A stretch of 64,000 bases of DNA, from assembly GCF_021646685.1 (NCBI RefSeq), contig NZ_JAKJHW010000005.1, forward strand, positions 62,001-126,000, in the 5' to 3' direction. Both the position numbers and the translations under genes were made by a program. Shown one piece after another: positions 52,779 through 60,916 of this stretch. The notes under the pieces are model-generated. The model did no database searches and was not told the DNA's origin. It worked only from the letters and a program-made list of their open reading frames with translations. The stretch's first letter is position 1, and each line of letters starts with the position of its first letter. The stretch comes from Pseudalkalibacillus salsuginis (lineage in GTDB: Bacteria > Bacillota > Bacilli > Bacillales > Fictibacillaceae).

Positions 52779-53232
52779 GGGAATTCCTCCTCATTTTTTT
52801 CATTGTTACATAATTTTTCCTAACTTACTGTTTTCATGTATGTAAAGGAATAATCGACCAAAAAAAGAGAAGAGTACATCTTGTTCATTTCAAAAGGACT
52901 TGGTGTAACTTAAGCTCCTGATCATCGTTTCGCTGTTTATGAAATATTATTTAATTCCATAAAAAAGGACAAACTAAATTCATTATGGTGAACAAAATCA
53001 GTAGACATCTGTTCCTTTATTTGTTGATCGGTTTGTTTGATATATTATCTCGTATTAGGACTTGGTAATAATTTTCATTGACATTTGCCCTATCAACCTG
53101 TTAGCGTTAAGTTTAAGTTTCGGAAAGTTTGTGAAAATTCAAATTCCACTAAATTACATTTAATGCTGGATAAGAGGAGCATAAATAAATCACAGTATAT
53201 AATACAGGGAACAAATAAAAGGAGCGGTAAAA
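52779..53232. other. Divergent intergenic region
   Basis: About 450 AT-rich bases between the Rieske gene (minus) and the desaturase gene (plus). No gene, strong hairpin or recognisable operator. A cold-responsive promoter for the desaturase could be here but is not recognisable by eye. Confidence 0.4.
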
Positions 53233-54297
53233 ATGAAAGATTATCATACATTCGGCTGGTATGCTGCACGGATAGCTCCACACCTGCCTAAAAAAGCATT
53301 CAAACCCATCCCGTCAAGACTTCTGGGTGGTTTAGCATATTTACTGATTTCAATAGCTTGTTTTATCACAATCATTTTCTTTGATTTAAACATTTGGATA
53401 AGTATACCAATAAGTTTCATCCTTGGGGCAAGCTTCGCCGGTATGGGCTTTTTAGGGCATGAAATCTTACACGGTACAGTTGTCCGTAAACCATGGCTAC
53501 GGGATTTTCTAGGAGCGATAGCCTTCTGGCCATTGACTACCGGCCCTAAGCTTTGGAGAAAATGGCATAACATTACCCATCATGTCCATACCCAGCATGA
53601 AGAAAAAGACCCTGATGCATGGCCGAGTATGAATAAGTTTACGAAGAGCAGAGTCATGCAGTGGATGTACCGGATTCCTTTTTCAATAAGAGCAATCGCC
53701 AGTTTTGCATCCTTGGCTGTTACATTCACCCTACATTCTATGAAGATGTTTACTGTCTATATTAAAGAATTCAATCCAAAGAAACAGCCGAGTGTTTGGC
53801 TTGAAGCCATTTTACCGTGGGCAACCTGGATTGGATTGCTGGTATGGATCGGATTTGAAAAATGGTTTTTCGCGTTTTTATTACCATTGTTGATTGCTAA
53901 CTTTATCGTAATGGCTTATATTTCGACAAATCACCGTTTAAATCCGCTTGTACCAGTGAATGATCCATTAGCGAACAGTTTGACAGTCGTAACCCCCAAA
54001 TGGGTGGATGTGTTACACTTCAACTTTTCCTACCATACCGAACATCATCTTTTCCCGGGAATGAATCCGAAGTACTATCCGATGGTCAAGGAACATATTA
54101 AAAAAATGTGGCCTGATCGCTATCATGAGATGCCCTTTGGACAAGCGCTATTGGCACTCTTTAAAACACCGAGGCTCTATTACAACGATAAAGAGTTGAT
54201 CGATCCTCATAGAGGCACTTTATTTGGTTCTTTAGGGAATGGACTTAAACTGAAAGCAAGAACGATCAAACGAGTGAGACAATTGAGAAAAACGTAA
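53233..54297 (+). CDS. Membrane fatty-acid desaturase
   Basis: 354 residues, two hydrophobic helix pairs. The three histidine boxes of membrane di-iron desaturases are present: GHEILHG (about 76-82), HNITHHVHT (about 113-121) and YHTEHHLFPG (about 270-279). It introduces a double bond into lipid acyl chains, most likely for membrane fluidity in cold. It differs from the classic Des by a longer C-terminus. AAAAGGAGCGG precedes the ATG; there is no DesK/DesR pair nearby. Confidence 0.92.
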   Translation: MKDYHTFGWYAARIAPHLPKKAFKPIPSRLLGGLAYLLISIACFITIIFFDLNIWISIPISFILGASFAGMGFLGHEILHGTVVRKPWLRDFLGAIAFWPLTTGPKLWRKWHNITHHVHTQHEEKDPDAWPSMNKFTKSRVMQWMYRIPFSIRAIASFASLAVTFTLHSMKMFTVYIKEFNPKKQPSVWLEAILPWATWIGLLVWIGFEKWFFAFLLPLLIANFIVMAYISTNHRLNPLVPVNDPLANSLTVVTPKWVDVLHFNFSYHTEHHLFPGMNPKYYPMVKEHIKKMWPDRYHEMPFGQALLALFKTPRLYYNDKELIDPHRGTLFGSLGNGLKLKARTIKRVRQLRKT

Positions 54298-54302
54298 TCT
54301 AA

Positions 54303-54341
54303 AGGCCCTCATTGCTAATCGCATTGAGGGTCTCTTTTTTA
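54303..54341 (+). terminator. Terminator of the desaturase gene
   Basis: CCCTCATTGC-like arm and GCATTGAGGG form the stem, followed by TCTCTTTTTT, six bases after the stop. Confidence 0.8.
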
Positions 54342-54359
54342 TACAGGAAAAGAAAATAT

Positions 54360-54555
54360 GGATATTTTTTTGCGGTGAAGGGATGTCTAGCTCCACCGCC
54401 CAACCACATGGATCACTTCAGTAGTCCTGCGGCGGTCGACAGATTGATATTAGGTCGAAGTGTTTGCCCACGCAGAACAGAACTTTGTTTGGTTCGAGCC
54501 TCCTCGTCGGACTTCCAGTAACCTGCGTGGTTAACCAGGGTGTTTACGCTTTTCT
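54360..54555 (+). repeat. Repeat family A, copy 7
   Basis: Full copy: TGCGGTGAAGGGATGTCTAG, CTCCACCGCCCAACCACATG, GAACAGAACTTTGTTTGGTTC, CCTCCTCGTCGGACTTCCAG, TTTACGCTTTTCTTTTAC. Immediately followed by repeat B copy 1. Confidence 0.86.
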
Positions 54556-54558
54556 TTT

Positions 54559-54682
54559 ACGTTAAGAAAGTATAACTTTTCAGCGATGTAGCTAACCGTC
54601 GTAGCAGAAAAGTTTACGAATGAAGTATAAGTGCAACTAAGGGGCCTTCGCCAAGGCTTGGCTTTTGCCAAGTTTTCTTTAT
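54559..54682 (+). repeat. Repeat family B, copy 1
   Basis: ACGTTAAGAAAGTATAACTT, GCAGAAAAGTTTACGAA, AAGTATAAGTGCAACTAAGG, then GCCAAGGCTTGGC and AAGTTTTCTTTAT. AACTTTTC pairs with GAAAAGTT inside. The same element lies at 63412. Confidence 0.85.
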
Positions 54683-54847
54683 TTTATCAGGACGTTGATT
54701 ATTGTTAAACTAAAATACATGACGTGAGGTTTAAAACCTGTATAATGAATAAAATATCAATAAATTCACAAAGGTTTTGCATACTAATATAGATTGAAGA
54801 ACTGATTCCTACTTTATTAAAATAATTCAGGGGCAAAGGAGAACATA

Positions 54848-56704
54848 ATGATTGAGTCTTTATTATTTACAATCATGCTGATCATCGTATTAGGTATCGG
54901 CTCCCAATGGTTAGCTTGGCGTTTTGGTTTTCCTGCGATCGTAATCATGACATTTGCTGGCCTTCTTGCTGGTCCATTCCTCGGGATCATCAATCCACAA
55001 GAAGATTTCGGCCAGATCTATAATCCCATCATATCAGCAGCTGTTGCTATCATCCTTTTCGAAGGAAGCCTTAGCTTAGATTACAGGGAAATAAGAGGTG
55101 TAGGCAGGCCGATTTTACGGATTATCAGTTTCGGGGCTTTCATTGCTTGGATCTTAGGTTCCTTAGCGGCCCATTATTTTGCTGGTCTTTCCTTGGCGGT
55201 CGCCTTTGTTATCGGCGGTCTTTTTACTGTAACAGGACCTACTGTCATACTTCCGCTTCTAAGACAGGCAAAACTTAAATCACGACCTGCAGCGATATTG
55301 AAATGGGAAGGTATTATCGTTGATCCTTTAGGTGCTCTGCTTGCTGTATTTGCATTTGAAATCATTCAATTCCTTACTGAAGAAGCGGTCACCGCCCAAA
55401 CTTTATTGCTCTTTTTTGTTGCTTCTGCGGTGGCAGGGTTTCTCGGATGGCTCTTTGGAAGGGTTTCTGGCTGGATGATTGAAAAAGGTCATGTTCCCGA
55501 GTTCCTAAAGTCGCCTTTTGTATTTGCGTTCGTCCTTGCTTGCTTTTCAATTTCTGATGAAATCATGCATGAAACAGGCCTTCTTGCAGTAACGGCGATG
55601 GGAATCACGATGGCAAATATGAATATTACCTCAATAGATGACATGAGGCATTTCAAGGAAACGATGTCTGTCATGCTCATTTCAGCAGTGTTCATCATGA
55701 TAACGGCTTCTTTACCAATCGAAACGTTACTGGAGATTTTCAGTTGGAATATTCTCTCCTTTGTCATTCTGATGATGTTTGCGGTTCGGCCGTTGTCTAT
55801 CTTTTTATCAACCATAGGAACAGATTTATCGTTGAAAGAAAAGACGTTGGTAGGATGGATCGCCCCACGTGGAATCGTTGCACTTACGGTTTCAGGATAT
55901 TTTGCGGGGGCATTAAGGCAACAAGGTTTTGAAGATGCACGGTTATTGATCCCTTTGACATTGGGACTTGTATTTGCAACGGTTTGTGCCCATGGGTTCT
56001 CAATCCGATGGCTGGCCAGTAAGCTTGGACTTGCAATCGATGACCAGCCAGGTGTTCTTTTAGTAGGTGGTAGCAGTTTCAGTGCAAAATTTGGGGAAGT
56101 ACTGAAGGAGCTGGATATCCCGGTTTTGATTACGGATTCTTCATACGAACGTCTGATCATTGCTCGAAACTTGGGTGTCCCAATCTACCGTGGGGAAATT
56201 TTGTCTGAACAAACGGATTATCAGATCGACTTGACTCCATATGAATATATGGTTGCTTCAACGGATATCGATTCTTATAATGCCCTGGTATGTAACACGT
56301 TTGTTCCTACTTTCGGCAGAACAGATGTCTATCAATTAAGTCTCCATAATACTACAGGGGATGACCTTAGGGGGCTTAATCCAACGGTAGGAGGCACCAT
56401 CATTTTTCACGATGGGGCAACCTGGGAAGTACTTAACAAAAAGGTGGAAAGCGGTTATGTTTTCAGAAAGACGAGAATCACCAACCAATACACATTTGAA
56501 CAATATGTAAATGAACGTGCTGATGATGCAGAATTGCTTTGTATCCTCAAACCATCAGGTAAAATTGTATTTTTTACCGAGGAAAATGCAATCAAAGGTG
56601 AGGTAGGCGATATAGTCGTCAGTTTAGGCCCTCCCAATAAAGGAACAGAAAAAATCAGGGAAAAATATGTAGAGAATTCAAATCCAACAATCACGAAATC
56701 TTAA
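54848..56704 (+). CDS. CPA1-type cation/proton antiporter with C-terminal regulatory domain
   Basis: 618 residues. Residues 1-395 form 11-13 helices of a Na+/H+ or K+/H+ exchanger (VIMTFAGLLAGPFLG, IILFEGSLSLD, VTGPTVILPLL, LKWEGIIVDPLGALLAVF with the acidic ion-site residues EG-x-x-x-DP). From about 400 a soluble nucleotide-fold region follows (GVLLVGGSSFSAKFGEVL, PVLITDSSYERL), TrkA-N-like, and a TrkA-C-like end (LLCILKPSGKIVFF, GDIVVSLGP). It likely balances pH and cations under salt stress. AGGGGCAAAGGAG precedes the ATG. Confidence 0.9.
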   Translation: MIESLLFTIMLIIVLGIGSQWLAWRFGFPAIVIMTFAGLLAGPFLGIINPQEDFGQIYNPIISAAVAIILFEGSLSLDYREIRGVGRPILRIISFGAFIAWILGSLAAHYFAGLSLAVAFVIGGLFTVTGPTVILPLLRQAKLKSRPAAILKWEGIIVDPLGALLAVFAFEIIQFLTEEAVTAQTLLLFFVASAVAGFLGWLFGRVSGWMIEKGHVPEFLKSPFVFAFVLACFSISDEIMHETGLLAVTAMGITMANMNITSIDDMRHFKETMSVMLISAVFIMITASLPIETLLEIFSWNILSFVILMMFAVRPLSIFLSTIGTDLSLKEKTLVGWIAPRGIVALTVSGYFAGALRQQGFEDARLLIPLTLGLVFATVCAHGFSIRWLASKLGLAIDDQPGVLLVGGSSFSAKFGEVLKELDIPVLITDSSYERLIIARNLGVPIYRGEILSEQTDYQIDLTPYEYMVASTDIDSYNALVCNTFVPTFGRTDVYQLSLHNTTGDDLRGLNPTVGGTIIFHDGATWEVLNKKVESGYVFRKTRITNQYTFEQYVNERADDAELLCILKPSGKIVFFTEENAIKGEVGDIVVSLGPPNKGTEKIREKYVENSNPTITKS

Positions 56705-56743
56705 GACATGATGGGACTGTTAATAACCTTTTGCGTAAACCGG

Positions 56744-56785
56744 CAAAACCCATGGAGAGTTTTCATTTTCTCCGTGGGTTTTTTA
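56744..56785 (+). terminator. Terminator of the antiporter gene
   Basis: AAAACCCATGGAGA pairs with TCTCCGTGGGTTTT (one G-T), ending TTTTTT. Confidence 0.88.
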
Positions 56786-56799
56786 AGGATAAGGAAGTA

Positions 56800-56983
56800 A
56801 TAAAATTTTTGTTTCGATGAAGTGATGTCCAGCTCTACCGCCCAACCACTTGGATCACTCCAGTCCTCCTGCGGCGGTGGACACATTGATTTAGGCCGAA
56901 GTGTTTACCCACGCAGAACCGAACTTTGTTTGGTTCGAGCCTCCTCGTCTGACTTCCAGTGACCTTCGTGGTTGACCAGGGCG
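56800..56983 (+). repeat. Repeat family A, copy 8
   Basis: Nearly full copy, cut at the GGGCG of its tail: TGTCCAGCTCTACCGCCCAA, GAACCGAACTTTGTTTGGTTC, CCTCCTCGTCTGACTTCCAG. Lies in a convergent gap, followed by a hairpin with AAGGGCTG/CAGCCCTT at about 56995-57024. Confidence 0.85.
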
Positions 56984-57042
56984 AAATATAGATGAAGGGC
57001 TGCCCTTCCTGGGTCAGCCCTTTGCTCTTTTTTTCATATCAA

Positions 57043-57140
57043 ATTTTCTTTGCACTGTTGAATGCGTGACCTGTAAATATCATAAAGGCAGCGACGTGTG
57101 CAAAAATGACATTCGCAACGAAAATGGAACCTAATTGGGT
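57043..57140 (-). pseudogene. C-terminal remnant of a membrane protein
   Basis: On the minus strand a short frame reads QLGSIFVANVIFAHVAAFM and IFTGHAFNSAKKI then TGA; a stop (TAA) lies just upstream in the same frame. It is hydrophobic and reads like the last helix of an integral membrane protein, but the family was not recognised. The rest of the gene is missing. Confidence 0.35.
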
Positions 57141-57226
57141 TGTTGTTTATCTATTTGAACGATTGACTCAGGTGCTTACACCCTCAAAATAGGAGAAACA
57201 AATTTGAGGTACTCATAAATGGATTT

Positions 57227-57574
57227 TCACGAGAGGTATTCCTTCAACACGATAGCATGATTGTGTTTTTCGTTTTTTGCTGAGTACAGAAGGGTCACTT
57301 TGCCTTGATTCAGGTAAGATCTCAGCTTTTCCACTGCTTCTTGCTTTTCTTCATCATGATCCAATTCTTTTTTGTATTGTTCCTTGAACTTTTCAAATCG
57401 CTCGGGAACATGCCCAAACCATTTGCGTAAATCGGTGCTGGGAGCAATCTCTTTCAGCCATACATCCAAATCTGCTTTTTCTTTCGATATTCCTCTTGGC
57501 CAAACTCGATCTATAAGTATTCTTTGTCCGTCTTTTTCAGATTTTGATTCATAAATTCTTTTCAGTTGGATTTC
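57227..57574 (-). CDS. DUF488 (YeaO-like) protein
   Basis: 115 residues from the ATG with GGAGGGG a few bases before it (the frame extends 33 bases further up). IQLKRIYESKSEKDGQRILIDRVWPRGISKEKADLDVWLK is split as RIYESK, ILIDRVWPRGISK (about 20-32) and WLKEIAPSTDLRKWFGH (about 40-56), then KVTLLYSAKNEKHNHA (about 93-108): the DUF488 fold. Function unknown; no partner genes. Confidence 0.87.
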   Translation of the reverse strand, partial: EIQLKRIYESKSEKDGQRILIDRVWPRGISKEKADLDVWLKEIAPSTDLRKWFGHVPERFEKFKEQYKKELDHDEEKQEAVEKLRSYLNQGKVTLLYSAKNEKHNHAIVLKEYLS

Positions 57575-57696
57575 CATTTTTAACCCCTCCGTACAATCAA
57601 TTCCCATTATAAGTTCCCGGGGAGCCGTTTTCTAAACAGACATTTATAGGCTATCACCTAAAAAGGCCATCTGCATACTATAAAAGGGGTTACCCA

Positions 57697-58830
57697 ATGA
57701 TAAATTGGAAGGGAGTGCTCTATTTGTCAGGTAAAATCACCAATTACTTCGCAAGCGGCAATACGGCTAGAGGTTTTTACAGTTTATACGAATCTTGTCT
57801 TGATGGTCTGGACCGGTTATTCATCTTGAAAGGGGGACCCGGTACTGGAAAATCCTCGCTTATGAAAGCAATCGGGTATGAATGGAACGATAAAGGCTAT
57901 GATATTGAGTTTCTCCATTGTTCATCCGATAATGATTCGATCGATGGGGTGATCATACCTTGTCTAAAGGTAGGGATAGTTGATAGAACGGCTCCACATG
58001 TAATCGAACCAAAATATCCAGGGGCGATTGAGGAATATGTGAACCTGGGGACAGCCTGGGATTCGACCGTATTGGAAGCTAACCGTAAAGAAATCAAGAA
58101 ACTCAACGATAACATTGCTAATACTTATGATGAAGCTTATTCCTATTTTGCTAAAGCATTAGTGGTCCATGATGAATGGGAAAAGATCTATATCGAAACT
58201 ATGGACTTTACAAAAGCCGACCAACTGACAACTGAATTGATCGGAGAATTGTTTGCAGGAAAATCATTGAACAAAGGTGCAAAGGTTGTTCACCGCTTCC
58301 TGGGAGCTGCAACACCAAAAGGAGCAGTAGATTTTATCCCGAATCTGACGGAAGATATCTACAAACGCTATTTTATAAAAGGAAGACCAGGTTCAGGGAA
58401 GTCGACATTGCTGAAAAAAGTCGCTGCTACAGCAGAGGATAAAGGTTTTGACGTAGAAATCTATCATTGCGGATTCGATCCGAACAGTCTTGATATGGTC
58501 ATCATCCGTGAGCTGGGGATTGCAATCTTTGATAGTACAGCGCCTCATGAGTATTTTCCAGATCGGGAAAATGATGAAATCGTAGATATGTATAAAAGGA
58601 CGATCACACCAGGAACCGATGAAAAATATGCAACAGAATTATTGGATATAACTCAACGGTATACTTCGAATATGAAAAGTGCCATCCAATGTCTGGCTGA
58701 AGTAAAGGAATATCACGACGAATTGGAGAGCTACTATATTAAAGCAATGGATTATGGAATCGTCGAAAACCTCAAAGATGAAATCGAACAAGAAATCAAA
58801 CGATTGTCGATGATCGGACAAACGACATGA
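57697..58830 (+). CDS. Tandem P-loop ATPase (PRK06851-like)
   Basis: 377 residues made of two similar halves. Each has a Walker A, KGGPGTGKSSLMKAIG (about 46-61) and KGRPGSGKSTLLKKVA (about 228-243), followed by a matched block: IEFLHCSSDNDSIDGVII and VEIYHCGFDPNSLDMVII, then ...VDRTAPHVIEP and FDSTAPHEYFP. This is an internal duplication, as in the uncharacterised PRK06851 family of spore-formers. ATG 57697 (AAAGGGG) and TTG 57724 (GGAAGGGAGTG) are both possible starts. Function unknown. Confidence 0.82.
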   Translation: MINWKGVLYLSGKITNYFASGNTARGFYSLYESCLDGLDRLFILKGGPGTGKSSLMKAIGYEWNDKGYDIEFLHCSSDNDSIDGVIIPCLKVGIVDRTAPHVIEPKYPGAIEEYVNLGTAWDSTVLEANRKEIKKLNDNIANTYDEAYSYFAKALVVHDEWEKIYIETMDFTKADQLTTELIGELFAGKSLNKGAKVVHRFLGAATPKGAVDFIPNLTEDIYKRYFIKGRPGSGKSTLLKKVAATAEDKGFDVEIYHCGFDPNSLDMVIIRELGIAIFDSTAPHEYFPDRENDEIVDMYKRTITPGTDEKYATELLDITQRYTSNMKSAIQCLAEVKEYHDELESYYIKAMDYGIVENLKDEIEQEIKRLSMIGQTT

Positions 58831-58840
58831 TCCTTGATAG

Positions 58841-58877
58841 ATAGGGCAGATGCGTAAGAAAGCATCTGTCCTTTTTA
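58841..58877 (+). terminator. Terminator
   Basis: AGGGCAGATGC pairs with GCATCTGTCCT around GTAAGAAA, ending TTTTT, 10 bases after the stop. Confidence 0.85.
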
Positions 58878-58911
58878 AGGCGTTGTTCATGTTGATTCTT
58901 TATAGAACTTG

Positions 58912-58963
58912 GTCGTCGGACGTCCAGTGACCTTCGTGGCTGACCGGGGCGTTTGCGCTTTTC
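58912..58963 (+). repeat. Repeat family A, copy 9a (3' fragment)
   Basis: Last ~50 bases only (GTCGTCGGACGTCCAGTGAC to GTTTGCGCTTTTCTT), directly in front of copy 9b. Confidence 0.82.
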
Positions 58964-58967
58964 TTAT

Positions 58968-59082
58968 TGTCTAGCTCCAACGCCCAACCACTTGGATCAC
59001 TTCAGTCCTCCTGCGGCGGCAACAGCCTCCTCGTCGAACTTCCAGTGACCTTCGTGGCTGACAAGGGCGTTTGCGCTTTTCT
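58968..59082 (+). repeat. Repeat family A, copy 9b (internally deleted)
   Basis: Has the 5' part (TGTCTAGCTCCAACGCCCAA to CTGCGGCGGC) joined directly to GCCTCCTCGTCGAACTTCCA and the tail; the central ~85 bases with the hairpin are missing. It forms a tandem with copy 9a, suggesting unequal exchange. Confidence 0.82.
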
Positions 59083-59188
59083 AACCAGGATATATGCTTT
59101 TTTCTCTATCAAATGGGTGGACACCGTAACGTTTTTAATAGATTCACATAATCTAGTAAAAATGAGACAAAATGATAGAGGTGAAAAG

Positions 59189-60514
59189 ATGTTTGGTTAT
59201 TCTATGGTCCAGGCTATACGGACCTATGCTAATAAAATCGACCAACCCCTTCGCGAACAAATGCTTTACATGTATAGGCCTTTCACGTGGATTCCTTGTT
59301 TTATGCATAATACTGTTGAACGTTTCATCAAGAAAATGAAGAAGGTTTCAGTGATCATCGAGTTTTCACAGGATACATTCGAAAATGATTGTCAAGAACT
59401 GCATCAATTTGTTGAAAGCCATACACGATGCTGTATAAGAAAAACATTCTCTTTCGTTTCATGTTGCAGTATCGATGCCACTCCAGCCATGTTAGAAGAT
59501 ATCCTTAGCAAATGTCCCCAGATCAAAAGAATTTATTTGAATAGAAAGGTACAAGCATTGCTCGATGTTGCCACCCCGGCAATCGGTGCGGAAGATATCG
59601 TTCGTAACAATACGACTTTATCGGGGAAAGGTGTCACCATCGCCGTAATTGATACGGGGATCCATCCACACCAGGATATTGATGGAAGAATCATAGACTT
59701 TGTGGATTTAGTCAATCAGAAGGAACAGCCCTATGATGATAATGGCCACGGTACCCACTGTGCCGGTGATGCAGCAGGAAACGGAGCAGCTTCCAATGGG
59801 AAATATAAAGGACCTGCTTATGAGGCCGATCTTATTGGGGTGAAAGTATTAGATAAAATGGGTTCCGGAACCCTTGAATCAATCATGAGTGGTATCGATT
59901 GGTGCCTCCAGTATAATATGAACAATCCGGATAAGAAAATTGATGTGATCAGTATGTCTCTTGGAGCAACCGCTCAAAAATATGAACAAGAAGATAAAGA
60001 TCCGATGGTCCAAAGCGTCGAAAAAGCCTGGGAAAATGGCTTAGTCGTATGTGTAGCAGCTGGAAACAGCGGTCCGGATGCACAAACGATAGCAAGTCCC
60101 GGAGTAAGTGACCGTGTCATTACAGTTGGTGCATATGAAGATAATGATACAGTAGACAATTCAGACGATGATGTCGCCAGTTTTTCAAGCAGAGGACCTA
60201 CAGTATATGGGGTGCAAAAACCCGACATCCTGGCCCCAGGTGTCAATATTGTTTCCCTGCGGTCCCCGAATTCTTATATCGATAAACTACAAAAATCCAG
60301 TAGAGTAGACGGTGACTATTTCGTCATGTCAGGTACATCGATGGCTACACCGATCTGTGCGGGTGTCGTTGCGTTGATGCTTCAACACAATCCAGCCGCT
60401 GAACCAGACAAAATCAAGCAGATGCTGATTGATGGTGCAGAAAAAAAGAATGATCTTGACCCGAACATTTATGGACATGGATTTATCAATGCGAAAAATT
60501 CAATACCTGAATAA
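59189..60514 (+). CDS. aprX: Subtilisin-family (S8) serine protease AprX
   Basis: 441 residues from ATG 59189, AGAGGTG 5 bases upstream; the open frame up to 58967 is repeat sequence. Catalytic triad: Asp in AVIDTGIHPHQD (about 154-165), His in GHGTHCAGDAAGNG (about 188-201) and Ser in MSGTSMATPICAGVVALM (about 380-397); oxyanion Asn in AAGNSGP. No signal peptide, and an N-terminal pro-like region of ~130 residues; both are traits of AprX, a protease reported as cytosolic in B. subtilis. Intact. Confidence 0.93.
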   Translation: MFGYSMVQAIRTYANKIDQPLREQMLYMYRPFTWIPCFMHNTVERFIKKMKKVSVIIEFSQDTFENDCQELHQFVESHTRCCIRKTFSFVSCCSIDATPAMLEDILSKCPQIKRIYLNRKVQALLDVATPAIGAEDIVRNNTTLSGKGVTIAVIDTGIHPHQDIDGRIIDFVDLVNQKEQPYDDNGHGTHCAGDAAGNGAASNGKYKGPAYEADLIGVKVLDKMGSGTLESIMSGIDWCLQYNMNNPDKKIDVISMSLGATAQKYEQEDKDPMVQSVEKAWENGLVVCVAAGNSGPDAQTIASPGVSDRVITVGAYEDNDTVDNSDDDVASFSSRGPTVYGVQKPDILAPGVNIVSLRSPNSYIDKLQKSSRVDGDYFVMSGTSMATPICAGVVALMLQHNPAAEPDKIKQMLIDGAEKKNDLDPNIYGHGFINAKNSIPE

Positions 60515-60531
60515 TTCAAATTCCATATATA

Positions 60532-60572
60532 ATAGACTGTGAGTGGTTTTTTTATCCATTCACAGTTTTTTA
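60532..60572 (+). terminator. Terminator of aprX
   Basis: ACTGTGAGTGG pairs with CCATTCACAGT around a T-rich loop, followed by TTTTTT. Confidence 0.88.
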
Positions 60573-60916
60573 GTAAAAGTACCTCCATACGGACAGTTCA
60601 TCCTGTTTTTCGTGTATTGAAGCTGATGTTGTAATCGATCAGCTTTTTTCTTTTTTCCTTTTTTCTCTCATAAATTCACATCCGTCTACTCCTTCCTCTT
60701 AGAGGGGCAAAAGTCCCGATTTTTAATCAAATCAACGCAATATTAGAAAATGGCGACAAAGTAAGCTAACAGCCAGTCACCTTTTTCACTAAAGAACCAC
60801 AATTGACCGACTGATTTTTTGAAACAATCACCTCTCAGGGGAGTGCCTGTTGTATTGAATTTTGGTTACGATTCTGTCATCTTAGAATGAGATACATAGG
60901 TGACGGAGGAAAAAGA
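60573..60916. other. Intergenic region
   Basis: About 340 bases without a gene. An additional hairpin, AAGCTGAT/ATCAGCTT then TTTTTTC, lies at about 60618-60650; the rest is T-rich and featureless. Confidence 0.45.

Noticed and set aside
54312-54521. Open frame after the desaturase gene (69 codons)
   Set aside because: Lies in repeat A copy 7; the same reading appears in other copies, so it is repeat sequence, not a gene.
58967-59188. Extended N-terminus for the AprX protease (74 extra residues)
   Set aside because: Encoded by repeat A copy 9b; the real ATG with an RBS is at 59189.
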